From Onthophagus taurus (lineage: Eukaryota; Arthropoda; Insecta; Coleoptera; Scarabaeidae): a stretch of 64,000 bases of DNA. The notes under the pieces are model-generated. The model was not told the DNA's origin. It was given only the letters and a program-made list of their open reading frames with translations, and searched no databases. This document shows, piece after piece, positions 1-12,042 of the stretch. The translations under genes and the position numbers were made by a program. Numbering within the stretch: the first letter of the stretch is position 1; each line of letters starts with the position of its first letter. Location: the NCBI RefSeq assembly GCF_036711975.1, contig NC_091972.1, positions 6,267,001-6,331,000 of the forward strand. The letters run 5' to 3'.

Positions 1-105
1 TCAATAAAAAAGAATTTTAGAATTGAATAAAAACAATTTATTCCATAAAGTCTTTATTAGAAAATGCAATTAAAATTATTGAAGTAATTAAGAAATTTAT
101 AGTAT

Positions 106-504
106 TTATATAATTCTATTAAATAAGTGTTTCAGTATTAGAAAGTTTACTTTTTGACAAAATCTAGAAATTAAATTAATTAAATTCAAGATATGAGTTT
201 TTTCTCTAACTACAAAATGTCTTCCTATAGATGTAAAGATCGGATACGGATAATATTTATAGTCAGTTGATAAATTAACAAAAAGTTTACCTTTATTTAA
301 TAAGTAATAGAAAAAAGCTTGGTGGCGATTTAATCGGTGAATAATAGATTCGTCTATGTCAAATGATAAGAATTGAGTCATTTTCCTGTTGTGATACCCT
401 TTTCTGATATAATCTTGGTAATTGGAGGTTTGAAATTTGGACTTTAACTCATTGACCGTTAAAACATGTGTTAAAACTCTAAAGGTAATTTTAATTTGGT
501 ACAA
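106..504 (-). CDS. unrecognised 132-codon open frame
   Basis: An open frame of 132 codons, long for DNA this AT-rich. The product is basic and rich in Asn, Leu, Ile and Tyr. I recognise no domain, signal peptide or catalytic motif. There is no convincing host-gene context: the next 11 kb hold only repeats. It could be an exon of a gene lying to the left of the window, a piece of a mobile element, or a chance frame. It is listed because of its length only. Confidence 0.2.
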   Translation of the reverse strand: MYQIKITFRVLTHVLTVNELKSKFQTSNYQDYIRKGYHNRKMTQFLSFDIDESIIHRLNRHQAFFYYLLNKGKLFVNLSTDYKYYPYPIFTSIGRHFVVREKTHILNLINLISRFCQKVNFLILKHLFNRII

Positions 505-1973
505 AACAAGTTTGTAATAAATGATTAATCACCAATTGAATTTTTTGGCAAACTATTTTGGTTACTATTCGATCGTTATCATGGATTAAAACGATTTCAA
601 AACTTGTTTACTATTTAAACATTTGTTTTAAAATTTTTCTAGATATATTTAAGAAAGCCTTTTACGTGAAATAAAATAAAACTCTCATATTCTCTCTTGT
701 TGAATAAGCTTTGTGGTCGATTCTAGAGCACGATTTACATTAAATGGACGAGTTGGCTCTAGGCTTCAACTTGATTAGCATTCCATTAGCATTTTGTTTC
801 ATATAAATTCAAAGTTATTGAACTTTATGCTAGATAACTTTTTTTTTACAACCACTTTTAATTTTTTCAATCAAGATAATTTCATTTTGAATAAAGTTGC
901 ATCATTAGAGTATATATTAATAACGTTTGATTTTCGATTATGTTTTTGAATTAATAATAATTAATTCGTCTTTTTTTATGAAGGTAAAGTGCGCAACTTT
1001 GTTCGTAGAATAAATGAAAAGGACCAATTGTTTAAATTAAAAAGTGACGGAAGCAAAACCTTGGCCCCAAAAAATAAAAAATATTGTGAGCTGTTCTCCG
1101 AATGAGATTAAAAGGACCAGTTTCGATTAATTAGACCTAGAATTATAATTTGATGAAAATTTTGTAACAGCCAATTTATTTTTTTTATAATGATTTAACA
1201 ATACTTTGTTATTTAAAATTGTAAATTTTCTAAATTGTTTAGGAGCGCATAAAAATATTATTCATAATCCATCTGTCGAGAAAAATATTTGTTTTGTGAT
1301 GGCAAAAACATTTGTTGTTTTGTTGAATTGTAAATAAGAATTTTTCCAAAAGTATTTGAGATATCCAAAAAGTGTTTTTATCATTAAACTTATTTTGATA
1401 AATTTATCAAAACAACAAAATTTCTTATTTTTACTCCCATTTAGTTGTATTAATTAAAATGAATCTATTTAAAAAAATTTATGTTGATTGTTTATTTATA
1501 AAAGTTGATCAATTCTAAAAAGATTATTATCTGTAGTTACATTTCCTCCTTTTGAAAACTATTCGTACTTTTTCTACGATTTGCGGAACTAATTTTCCGG
1601 TGATTGAATACCCGTTCTTCAATTTTTGTTTTACTTTTTCCCCTTTCACATTAATTAAGAATCGAACGACCGCAAAAGAAAATTTTCGTACCCAATATGG
1701 CTTCGACAAATGACGCGATTTATTCTTAAATTAAGCACAGAACACGCGTTCTTCATATAACACACAATAAACCCAAGAAAAGCAATCTCGGTAACATTTT
1801 TATTACTCTGTTCTTATACATTTAATGGGTAACTGTATCAAACAACTTTCTCTTTTTGATTAAGAAAAAAGGAAACTTTATCGATTATTTTTTTTATATT
1901 TACTATCTTTTAAAACATAAAGATTCGTTTAAAACATCAAACTTTTCCACTCGATACGATCATTATATTTGCA
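505..1973. other. AT-rich intergenic DNA, nothing recognised
   Basis: Very AT-rich sequence with many homopolymer runs. A 60-codon basic frame on the minus strand (1527-1709) sits in a slightly GC-richer patch, but it has no recognisable motif and no gene structure around it. No RNA gene or repeat unit was seen. Confidence 0.4.
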
Positions 1974-2971
1974 GATAGCGGAATATTAAATACACCACTA
2001 GAAAGGTTGATCTTTCCTGCATCTGAAACAAGGTTTTGTCTCTCCCACTCAATTCCGATTCTTACCTCCAAGCTGATAAACTCCAGAGATCTGAGCAACC
2101 TTCTGGAAGACTGCAGTAAATAATCCCATTGGAAGAGATAGTCAGTACCGATAAGAGCGAAGAAATGGCGCTCCCAAAAGGGGGTTTAGCAATGGGCCAC
2201 ATTTTGAAACTGTACACGAATGAGGACTAAATAAACTGTAGGTATAGTAGTCTTTGCTAAATGGTGAGATGCTATCGCTGATGATATGCTGTACGCTGGA
2301 AAGAAGACAGACCCGAAGAAATTGGGTGTGGCTGATTTTAGCAATTGGAAAACTTATACAACTCATTCCCAAGAAATGACATCGAAACAATAATCGAGGA
2401 TATGAACGTGAAGATCAGAAAGGAGTTGGATTAGGTGCTCCAAATGGAGCGAATGTATTAAGTAGTGGATAGAGTATTTCTTCAGCCCGTTTGATATAAA
2501 GAGGACATAAAATTACAAATTTGTTGAGATGATTTGATATATATTAGGTCAATTTGGCAAATGTATTTCATTTCACCTCGTATTAGCTTTACTACAATGC
2601 CTTATAACGCAAGTAATAATGAATATCTTGTGAACCTGCAGGAACTCCAGCAACAAGCTTTTTTACACTTTTTATGGTCATAAACTCGAGGTTACATGGA
2701 AGTGTGCTAAAAGCAAGATGGACATGCAGATGTATAGGGTTATTTATTAGGTGAGCTTTTTAGTCAATGCCAACAGATATTGACAGAACAAAACCATGAT
2801 TTAAATATGTAGTCTAAATTAATAAATTATCTGCACAAGTCCTTCAAGTTTGATAATTTTGAAGTGTATTCGCTACACGCTACATTAATATAAATATATC
2901 GACAAGACAAAACCGGCTTTAGATGGAGGAAAGATAACGCTTTGTAGTGGTGTATTTAATATTCTGCTATC
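1974..2971. mobile_element. ~1-kb element with ~70-bp terminal inverted repeats
   Basis: The left end (from 1974, starting GATAGCGGAATATTAAATAC) is matched in inverted orientation by the right end (2971 running back to about 2901). The two arms agree over about 70 bases with scattered differences, including shared ACACCACTA and GGTTTTGTCT blocks. The ~860-bp interior has no long open frame. This is the structure of a decayed or non-autonomous DNA transposon. I cannot assign a superfamily, and I see no clear target-site duplication. Confidence 0.65.
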
Positions 2972-5195
2972 TTCGAAGACAATGAAAATATCGGCAAGTA
3001 GGTGGAAAGACAATGATAATAATTCGAATGTTTAAAACAAAAAAAAAACCAAATACATGATCATTTCTCGATTGATTTTAAAGATACCCTTCTTGTTAGG
3101 AAAAATTAAAACAATATTTTATATAAAAAATGAATATTTTAATTTTAAATAAATTTAAGTATAACATAAAAGATGGATATGCTCCAACAATCCGGAACAA
3201 TTTAACCAAGAAGAAGATTCGCTCGGTGAATTTTTTCAATCGCCATCATACAGTTATAGAGAACAGAAATAGCTCTCTCGGTGAATGCATAACGGTTTAT
3301 ACCTTCTACAGAGACTTTAATCTCTTCTAACTATCCTTAAAGACAACTTTTGTTAATTTTAATTCGAGGTTAAAATGTTTAAATAAATTATAAAAATTAT
3401 TCTTATACGTTCTTTCAATTACGCACATATCTTTTTGTTATTGTTGTTTATGTTTTATTCTCCACCTTGATAATTAAAAAAAAAGTTATTATTTATTTAT
3501 ATAGGTAAATCTAGAAATGAACGGAAGGATCTTGACATTGATTTCGGACCTATTCAGGACAAACTTCCTTTTCACATGACTGAACACAAGGTTCCCGCAT
3601 GTCTGCACCAGCTTTAACCTTGTTTTTGAAAAAGCTGGAGGAATCGTGCTGTCTTAATGCCAATAAGGAAGTAACATTAAGCGATTTGGGTCAATATCAA
3701 TCGGCTTATTTAAAAACTTTAAAAAGATTGTTTGAATTTATTTTGTTGTAAAATACAAGAAGGAACCAAAATAAAATCTTAAATTTATTTTATTGTTATT
3801 AAATCGTAACTATTTTACCTCGATTAGAAAATCGTAAATACTTTTTTTAATTATTGTTACTTAAAAGGTTTATTAATTTAATTACTATTAAATTAAGTAT
3901 TTGAATAATAAAATTTTCCTATACAAACAATTTTATGCAGTTTATCATTTACAAAATACCACTTAAACGTTTAGTCTATGTTGACATTTTAAAGTGTAAA
4001 TTAGATTTATTAGGTACACGTGTATCTAAAACGAGATTATAATTTTCAAAAACTTGGGATGTGGTAATTTTTTTACCTTTTACAATAGGCCAAAAGATTA
4101 AAACGTTAAGGAATTACCCAATATAAACGACGCATATAAAATTTAAGTTTGCAAAATCCGACATAATCTTATTACTATATTTAATTTTTAATTATTATTT
4201 GATAAAATCTGACGCAATTAAAATCGAAACTTAAATCTACCCTAATGACTCATATAGTGATAAAACTGTGAAGTAAAAAGACATTTTCTTTTTATTTCAA
4301 TTTTTTTATTACTATAAAGGTTTTGAAATTGCGTAAAGTTTATCTCGACCTAGTCAAAATTTCCCTCCGGGCATTTAATCGGATCCGGGCACATGAACTA
4401 CTTCTAAACTACGAATTACGTAAGAAAGTTAAAGAGTTTTAAAAATTCTCTTTTCATATGCCACTGGGTCACGTGGGGAATTATGTTTATGGGAATTTAT
4501 ATGTCTTTTTGGGTGTGACAAACTCGTAACTGTAACCGTTAGGTAATTTACGAGAAAAATTAAATTTTGTTTTAACTTTTAATTTGAAAAATTACAAAAA
4601 TATTTGTTTTAGAGAAGTGTACTACCAAGTTATTGTTGTTACTTGGGTTGTATAAGCCAAGAACTTTAAGTTTAAACTTTTCCACTTCATTTTTCGTACA
4701 GTTATACCTTTTTGCTTCTTACTCAAGATACTCTATGATCTTAATGTTAGCTTAATTTACGGTATGCGACTTATTGTGGCACGGCTGCGGCTGAGAAAGT
4801 TTGTAGTGTGTTGAACCGTACAGCAAGTATTCTATTTATAAAGCTTGCCTTGCAACTATATCTAAAAAACTCTGTAAAGAACTTAACCCAATGGACCTTG
4901 TCATTGTAATACTTTCAGCGTCTTCTCTGACAACTGACAAAATTGTAAAAGGAACCCTAATCGTAGAGAAAGAGAACATCCTTGCTATGGACGAGCACCA
5001 TCCCAGTGTTATAACGTGACGAATATCCACACTTTTAATAATTCGCAACAGCGGGGAACATGGAAAACACTGAACATACAGTAGCATATGATGGAAAGTT
5101 CTCTGGTAAAGAAATATGTATAAAAAAGAGGAGTGTGTTGATCATATTCAGAAAACGATGGTGACCAGATTGGGAAAGCTCAAGGAAAATTTTAG
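2972..5195. other. intergenic DNA, no supported gene
   Basis: Mostly AT-rich. A moderately GC-rich patch at 3505-3700 follows a splice-acceptor-like stretch and reads open for about 37 codons before a stop; I do not recognise it. A second patch at 4836-5087 carries an 83-codon minus-strand frame without a recognisable domain. Both may be remnants of mobile elements. Confidence 0.35.
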
Positions 5196-5345
5196 AAAAA
5201 TACCAAATTGAACTGCCCTGCTATGGCAGAATTGGTTTGATCTGACTACAATCAAGCAATTGCAAAAACATTAGAAAAATACCAAATTGAACTGCCCTAA
5301 TGGCTATGGCAGAATTGGTTTAATTCGACCACAATCAAGTAAACT
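5196..5345. repeat. two-copy tandem repeat, ~78-bp unit
   Basis: A block starting AAATACCAAATTGAACTGCC occurs at about 5201 and again about 78 bases later, with the shared continuation GCTATGGCAGAATTGG and ACAATCAAG. The copies differ by a short insertion (AATG) and a few substitutions. It looks like a local tandem duplication. No coding content. Confidence 0.75.
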
Positions 5346-6889
5346 TTAGCTAATCACTAATAATTGGCCGATTTATACCCACAGTTATTAAAAACTAATA
5401 ACTCTTTAAACATATTTAATAATTAAAGTTTATTTTATTTAATTAACTTTTTACTAGATATTTTCTTCATAATTATATCTAGCAACTCATCGCATTGCAA
5501 TTCAAGCCGTCAACTAGAAGGGACGAAAGCAGAAAGGGGGAAAGTAGTCCAAGTTAACTTAAAAAAAATTTCTCTATTTTTACAACTTTCAAGAAATTGA
5601 CATTGCAAATCAAAATAAAACGATCTGAACAATAGAACAGATCGTTCTGAAACGATTTATGTTACTTTCTTCTAGTTTCAAATTCTAATTTTACGTCAAC
5701 CAAGAGATCTCGTCGTAATAACTTTTCATTTGTAAAATGGAAACGTAAAATGTTATAGTTATAAATAGAAATAAGAAAATAACTTAAAATACTTGCAAAT
5801 CTGCGCTAGTAATATCTAAGCGGCATTAACACAACCTTGTCTTGAAAATCCAATAAAAATTCTGAAACATATAACAACATTTATACATATAACTATTTTT
5901 TTTAAATGTTAATACATTTAGCTTCCCACCAATCGTTTTAATAGAAATCGAGGTTTAAAAATGTTGGAACGCGCGACGACATTGATAAATATTGACAATT
6001 ACGAGCGACAATAATGTAAATTAGCGCGATCGCGTACTTTACAAGGTCTAGAAAACGAGGGGCGATAAGTAAAAGAATTAATTAATTCCTAACCTCGTTC
6101 AATTCTTCGATTCTATACCAGATGTTGCTCTACAGCTATTAATTCATCTTCCCACCAATATCATTCCAATACCAGAAGAGTTTTAATGTAATTCACAGTA
6201 GCATTATGCTAAATAATTTAAATGCAACGGGATAATAGGATCTTATTTCTTTGGGAAATTTTTGTGTTCGCATAATTTATAAAATAGCTAATTTTATATA
6301 AAATAACCAGTAATTTTCCAATCTACATTCTCAATGGTATAAGTACGCAAGTGAAAACGGTTTTCTTCAAGAATGCATGCATAGTAACCATGCATGGAAT
6401 CGTTTTGCATGCGAGAAATTAGAAAACGTTCTCTACCTCTTTCATTATAAAGAAAATTTTTCTCCCTAAAGACATTTATAATAATATTGTGATAAAAGAT
6501 TTTCTAAGCACACAAAAATTGGAACTCATTCATGAGAAATTGCACCCATTGAAAAAATACTGTTCATTGTCATTGTCAATAACAATTTATAACATTCAAA
6601 CACCAAGGAACCTTACACTATAATGAACCTATTAAAGTACATAGTAAGATTTATTACACGATGACGATGTTTTATGCGAAAAACCGGCAACAACGTTCAT
6701 TTAGAGACTGTGCTAATACCGTTACGCCCACTCTTAACTGCTTTTAAGTTCACCAGACCGTGAAGAAGTTCGAGGACTGCATTCATTACGTGACCATCCA
6801 GACTTTTACTTCAATTTTAAGTTAACTTTTTTTAGTTAATAAATTTAATTTGATACGGTAATAATTATACAAATCCATTGGTTAAAATT
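5346..6889. other. intergenic DNA with a CpG-rich patch
   Basis: No gene seen. At 5960-6065 there is a locally CpG-rich patch including GCGCGATCGCG. At 6370-6415 there is a cluster of the palindromes ATGCATGC, CCATGCATGG and GCATGC within about 45 bases. Both could be regulatory, but there is no neighbouring gene start within several kilobases to attach them to. Confidence 0.3.
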
Positions 6890-8170
6890 GTTAAAAACAT
6901 TTCATATTATGATTTATAAATTTGCCATTTCCTGGAAATTTCAATAATATTACCATATAGTTTTTATATTATATCATAAACTAGAATCTTTAAGGTTCAA
7001 TTTAACATATATATCATATTATGATACTTAAAAATACAGTCGATAGGATTTTGTGAAGATTTCACATTTATTATAATTATAAATTTGCCAATTTCTTTTT
7101 TCCTGGAAATTTCAACAATATTATCATATACTTTTTATATCATATCATAAACTAAAATCTTTAAGCTACAATTTAATATATATATCACATCATAATTCTT
7201 AAAACTGCAGTCGTTATGATTTTTTGAAAATTTCGTAGTAATTTTGATTTATAAATTTGACAATTTCTTCTTTAATAATCTTTTCCCGGAAATCACAATA
7301 ATATTATCTTATAATTTTTATATCATATTATAAACTAGAATCTTTAAGCTGCAATTTAATATACATATCACATCATAATTCTTAAAACTACAATCGTTAT
7401 AATTTTTTGAAAATTTCGTATTATTTTTGATTTATAAAGTTGACAATTTCTTCTTTAATAATTTTTTCCCGGAAATTTCAATAATATTATCTTATAATTT
7501 TTATATCACATCATAAACTTGAATCTTTACGCTGCAATTTAATATACATATCACATCATAATTCTTAAAACTATAGTCGTTATGATTTTTTGAAAGTTTC
7601 GTATTATTTTTGATTTATAAATTTGACAATTTCTTCTTCAATAATCTTTTCCCGAAAATTTCAATAATATTATCTTATAATTTTTATATCATATCATAAA
7701 TTAGAATCTTTAAGCTACAATTTAATATACATATCACATCACAATTCTTAAAACTATAGTAGTTATGATTTTTTGAAAATTTCGTATTATTTTTGATTTA
7801 TAAATTTGAGAATGTCTTCTTTAATAATCTTTTCCCGGAAATTTCAATAATATTATCTTATAGTTTTTATATCATATCATAAACTAGCATTTCTAAGCTA
7901 CAATTTAACATACATATCATATTATGATTCTTAAAAATACAGTCGATATGATTTTTTGAAAATTTCGTATTTTTTTCTGATTTATAAATTTGATAATTTC
8001 TTCTTTAGTAATTTATTCCTGAAAATTTCATTAATATTATTTTATAATTTTTATATCATACCATAAACTAGAATCTTTAAAAATACAATCGATATGATTT
8101 CTTGAAAATTTAATATTTTTTTGTGATTTATAAATTTAACAATTTCTTCTTTAATGATCTTTTCCATCAT
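6890..8170. repeat. tandem array, ~182-bp unit, about 7 copies
   Basis: A unit carrying the landmarks TTTCCCGGAAATTTCAATAA, then TTTATATCATATCATAAACT, then a block ending GTCGTTATGATTTTTTGAAA recurs. The CCTGG/CCCGG landmark falls near 6930, 7101, 7286, 7468, 7652, 7833 and 8017, so the spacing is 171-185 bases, most often 181-185. The last unit is shortened. The array is extremely AT-rich, has no open frame, and looks like satellite DNA or an expanded minisatellite. Copies differ by a few percent, so it is not a recent perfect expansion. Confidence 0.88.
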
Positions 8171-8849
8171 CAATAAATGTAAAGAATCTATACTCAAGCG
8201 GAGTTGAGTATAAATTGCATTCTCTATCAAAATCTTGAAATCTTTTAATTTTTTTTGTCTGATGATGTGTTACAACATCGAAAGTAAATTGTAAAGTGGG
8301 GATTATACCGTTTCAATATTCGACAAGAAGCAGAACTGCGTGTTCTTGACCTCAAAATTGGTTAACCGCAAATTATTCTCAATTTATTTTTATTATTTTT
8401 TTTCCTTAATCCGAACCCGTTTTGCATACATGATTTAGTTTATCTTTTTTGTTGCTTCTTTTCATTCTGATTCTTTTTGAAAAGAACACTGGTAAAGTTC
8501 TCTTATTATTTTTTTTAATAATTTTGTTTGTGACCTTTCAAAATTGACGATTTAATCACAACCGAGAGAATATGATGGTTGTATTTTTTTTTTGTTAAAG
8601 TTTTCTCGGTCGTTTACCGAATATGTACTCGTGGCATTGTATCGATGGTCACCGTGTAACCTTATTACCGGATATCCTTCCTTTTGACCCAGAATCAGTA
8701 CACAAACAAAAAAAATAAAATAACGCGACAAACGACGCAAATGTACTCTATAAATACAATCACAACCTTATAATTTTCCCATAAAGTAAATCATTTCAAT
8801 TCAATCATCATTAGCATCATTCTTTTCTCAATAGTTTTTTAAATTCACT
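8171..8849. other. intergenic DNA, no supported gene
   Basis: AT-rich with T-runs. A 62-codon minus-strand frame (8552-8740) has a hydrophobic start but no gene structure and is treated as chance. No other feature seen. Confidence 0.35.
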
Positions 8850-9030
8850 ACAAAAATATACAATAATCTAGTGGTGAATAATAATTAAAAGTCGTGCGTC
8901 TCTTAAGACGGCTAAATCCGAATGACTAAATCCTAGTGATAGTGCTAATGCAAAACTAGAACTAACACTAGACCTAGAACTAGAAAGTTTCGGGTTTAGC
9001 CGCACATCTCTCAAGACGGCTTAAGTTACC
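8850..9030. repeat. one unit of the dispersed palindromic CTAGAACTAGA repeat
   Basis: Contains the hallmark pieces of a repeat family also found at 27236-27617 and 39600-40290: a GTCTCTTAAGACGG block, CTAAATCCGAATG, a run of ACTAGAACTAACACTAG words, and GTTTCGGGTTTAGCCGC. The two sides are largely reverse complements, so the unit can fold into a long hairpin. It is preceded by AAAAATATACAATAATCTAG, which also occurs (with small changes) near 39700 and 63850. Confidence 0.7.
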
Positions 9031-10249
9031 TTTTTTTAAATTTCTTTTATTATTATTAACGTTAATTAGTTATTTAATCACGACTTAATTAAATTTACAA
9101 TGGAAAAGTTATATTTGCAAATGAATATCCATTTAAGGTTATAACAAAAATTATTGACGTTTATGGAAGATTGTTGGTTGAAAATTTATAAAGAACGATT
9201 ACGGTTATAAAATATCAATACAGTACATCATAATAATTAAATTGCGCTTGCCGTTAAATCGGGTCAAGATTATCGAGTATATTTACAATTCAACTCAAGA
9301 ATATTTTCGGCCCCTTCTTCTTCTCTCCTTCTTCTTTCCTTTTTCTTCTTTTTCAAACTAAAGCTGCCTTACTACATTTGAGGACGAGTAAATGTCAGAA
9401 CTATTAATTTCGATTCGTGCCCATGATTTATGACCCAGTTTTCATCTGGTTTGCTTACCATTAAATTGTATTTAATAAACAATATCGATATAAATAATTA
9501 ATATTAACAAAATACTTTGGAGTGCTCCAAAAATGGTTATGTTTCAATAATATATCTATATGCCTTCGAGATTTCTTTTCATTTTGACGTATTTATTGAT
9601 CATTTAAAGTTCTTAACATTTTACAAGAATGTTAAATCAATCAATTCCAAATAGAATGGGTTGGTTGAGTTATTATAAAAAGGTGTTTGCTCGGTCGGTG
9701 GTTATCGTTACTTTTTGGCCTCAATCTTAAAGAGACGTTGGAATGTGGAACGGGAATAAATCTGAATTTCCTAAGATAGACAAATGGCTAGAATAACAAC
9801 GGAGTATTTCACCCATATAAGCCAAATGTAAATAAGCATCAAATTTTTTAAGGTAAAACAAGACTCAAAATAAAAACAAATCGTAAAAATATAGATCTAG
9901 TTTCAAGAAACAATCACTTTTAAAACGATTTTATCTAGATTTTTTTTAAAATAATCGTGTTTGGGTTGGATCAGCAACGCAGATTACATATTTTTTAACA
10001 TTCATCTATTCTGTTATTGATATTATTTGTAATACTTTAAAATATTAAAGTTTATCGACATGTTTTTAGTTCAACCCGGCGTTTATTGCATAATGCCTTC
10101 TGTGTAGTAACATATTAAACTATGATAAGAGTCTAAAAAAGTAAAAACTACTTTGTCAAGTGGGATATGGGGGATATACATCAACTTGTTGACATTTACA
10201 GTTACCGAATGGATTTCTAATACCTCTCCTACTTAGAAAAATATAAAAT
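9031..10249. other. intergenic DNA, no supported gene
   Basis: No recognisable gene. A pyrimidine tract (CTTCTTCTTCTCTCC type) lies at about 9315-9357. Otherwise plain AT-rich sequence. Confidence 0.35.
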
Positions 10250-10650
10250 CGATTCAAGTCAGGAAAGCCAGTAAAATCGCAGGCTGCTTAAATATTTTAT
10301 TGAGGAACAAAGATCTACATATTAACACAAAATTAAGAATATATAAGATCATGACCTGTACGGGCGAGACTATACCTGACACATCTAAAACGTATATTGG
10401 AAACAGCAGAAATGAAGATTCTACTTCATAGCACCACCGGTAAAACTCTATACGACAGAGAAAGAAGCGAAGACATAAGAACATTATGTGGAGTGGAAAA
10501 TATCAACATTGGAACAAAAAATGGAATGCACACATAGAAAGAATGGGATAAGATGGACTAGGTAAACGAAAAAGGTGGAGCGACAAATTGCGCACAGAAT
10601 AGACTCATCATTAACGAAGAACAGGCTTTAAGTTTGAGTGAAGAAAGAAG
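10250..10650 (+). mobile_element. 3' end of a non-LTR reverse-transcriptase ORF, decayed
   Basis: With frameshifts and stops allowed, the plus strand reads peptides typical of the C-terminal tail of insect endonuclease/reverse transcriptases: a KLRIYKIMT stretch, then an ETIPDTSKT stretch, then EWNAHIERMG-like and KRKRWSDKLRTE-like segments. The order matches that tail (thumb region, then the basic R/K-rich end). No intact frame remains, so this is a dead 5'-truncated copy. Confidence 0.65.
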
Positions 10651-11619
10651 AAGAATTTCCATATATTCAATAAAAATAAAATTGTATACGTTATTCTGCA
10701 AATAAAACATCGTCCTCCACCTTTACCATATTCAATCACTTCGGTGGTAAAAGGATTTTAATTCGTTCTCAGCACGAAGTAAACTGACATAATTTCATGT
10801 AATGCGTACAACTTTTAACTCGGCCTATCTCTATTTTAAAGATTTCGAAACGTTTGTAAACAATTTAACAACAGTGTAGTTACACCTTTATGACTAATAA
10901 CATTTAAAATAAAAATTCCATCATCGGACAGAAACATTTTAATCTCTTAATTGTTCTAATTGTGAATTAGTTTTAATTAAATGTAATTGGAGTAAATTAA
11001 GCTGAGTGAATAAAGTAAATTATCTGGCGTGGAGTGAGTCTCTTTTTCTCTCTCTTGGGAATTAAAACTGTATCAAGGGTTTTTGGTGGAAAGAAACGAA
11101 GGTCTTGCTGATTTGTTTGTCGGTCGACGATGTCGTCTCTTGCGGTTGGTCTCCTTGATCTCGTTGTTATCTGAGAGGCTCGGCAAGTCACAATTTTGAG
11201 CAGACAGACTGTCACCTCGTTTTCTTGACCCAACAACGCCCGTTCTCGCCCAACAACATAATTTTTATTAAGGAGGGGCTATCTAGTACTTAAAAAAAAG
11301 TTTACAAAAATTAATTTATTAAAAAAAAAAAATCGTAACTATATTAATCTATATCTAATTAAAAGAAACACATTAGGATTAAAAGTAACCTTAATAGTAT
11401 CTTGCAATTACATTAATGATTTTAATGATGATTAATATACATCATTTAATAAACAATCTTAATTAATTTCTAATTAATATGTGTTAATGAATCATTTTGT
11501 AAAAACACATTTGAATTATTGTAATGTTGTAAGCTTTTATTTTCAAAAGAATTTTCAAATTTCTTAAATTAGGGATGTGGTGATATTATGAATAAATATC
11601 TGGGAAAGTGACGTTTTTT
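10651..11619. other. region upstream of tRNA-Sec
   Basis: No protein gene seen. A GC-richer block at 11030-11260 contains a 79-codon minus-strand frame and two copies of CCCAACAAC, but no recognisable domain; it may be a transposon remnant. Just before the tRNA, AATAAATAT at 11590-11598 lies about 22-30 bases upstream of the mature 5' end. That is where animal selenocysteine tRNA genes carry a TATA element for pol III transcription. Confidence 0.35.
11590..11598 (+). promoter_or_regulatory. TATA-like element of the tRNA-Sec gene
   Basis: AATAAATAT, centred about 26 bases before the tRNA 5' end. Animal tRNA-Sec genes are known to use an upstream (type 3-like) pol III promoter with a TATA box and a proximal sequence element rather than relying only on internal boxes. 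I could not confidently place the proximal sequence element. Assignment rests on position and base composition. Confidence 0.45.
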
Positions 11620-11706
11620 GCCCAACTGACCTCTAGTGGTCTAGGGTGTAGGCTTCAAACCTACAGTCGATTGACGTCGAAGTGGTTCGATTCCACCTGT
11701 TGGGCG
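11620..11706 (+). tRNA. tRNA-Sec (anticodon TCA)
   Basis: An 87-nt selenocysteine tRNA that decodes UGA as selenocysteine together with a SECIS element and the eEFSec factor. The ends GCCCAAC and GTTGGGC pair. A six-base anticodon stem TGTAGG/CCTACA closes the loop CTTCAAA with TCA at 11655-11657. A long variable arm can pair TCGA with TCGA, and the T arm contains GGTTCGATTCC. Length, the CTAGTGGTCTAGGGT D region and the GGCTTCAAACC core are the signature of eukaryotic tRNA-Sec rather than a suppressor tRNA. No CCA is encoded. A T-run for pol III termination follows near 11731. The copy shows no obvious damage. Confidence 0.95.
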
Positions 11707-11721
11707 GCACCACCGTATTTC

Positions 11722-11740
11722 AAAAAAAAATTTTTTAATT
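11722..11740 (+). terminator. pol III terminator T-run after tRNA-Sec
   Basis: A run of six T residues follows an A-run about 25 bases past the tRNA 3' end. Runs of four or more T on the coding strand end pol III transcription. Confidence 0.6.
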
Positions 11741-12042
11741 TTATTATTTTATTTATTAATAAATAAATTAATATAAACAATTAACATTTGAAATAAATTT
11801 TGGTTTTTTTATTAATAAAAAATTGTTTTAATTACAAATTTTATTAATAATCAGTTCCAAATCAGCGCCATCTATCGAGAATGATAATTAAGTTGAAAAA
11901 AAAAACTTTCTTGCTTTTTTTGCTGATTTTATTCAAATTGTAATCGTATCTCAATTTTGTCTCAAAAAATTTAAGCATATTACTAGAAGAATGTCCCCGA
12001 ATTTTTATTCGTTACTTTATGTAAGTGCATGTTTTTTTTTAT

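Noticed and set aside
3130-3330. 66-codon plus-strand frame
   Set aside because: AT-driven, basic, without domain, splice context or promoter.
4836-5087. 83-codon minus-strand frame
   Set aside because: No recognisable motif and no gene context; possibly transposon debris but not assignable.
6890-8170. Possible CRISPR-like array
   Set aside because: Eukaryotic window; units are contiguous ~182-bp tandem copies, not short repeats with unique spacers.
10997-11236. 79-codon minus-strand frame in a GC-richer block before tRNA-Sec
   Set aside because: No recognisable domain, no splice or promoter context; cannot be supported as a gene.
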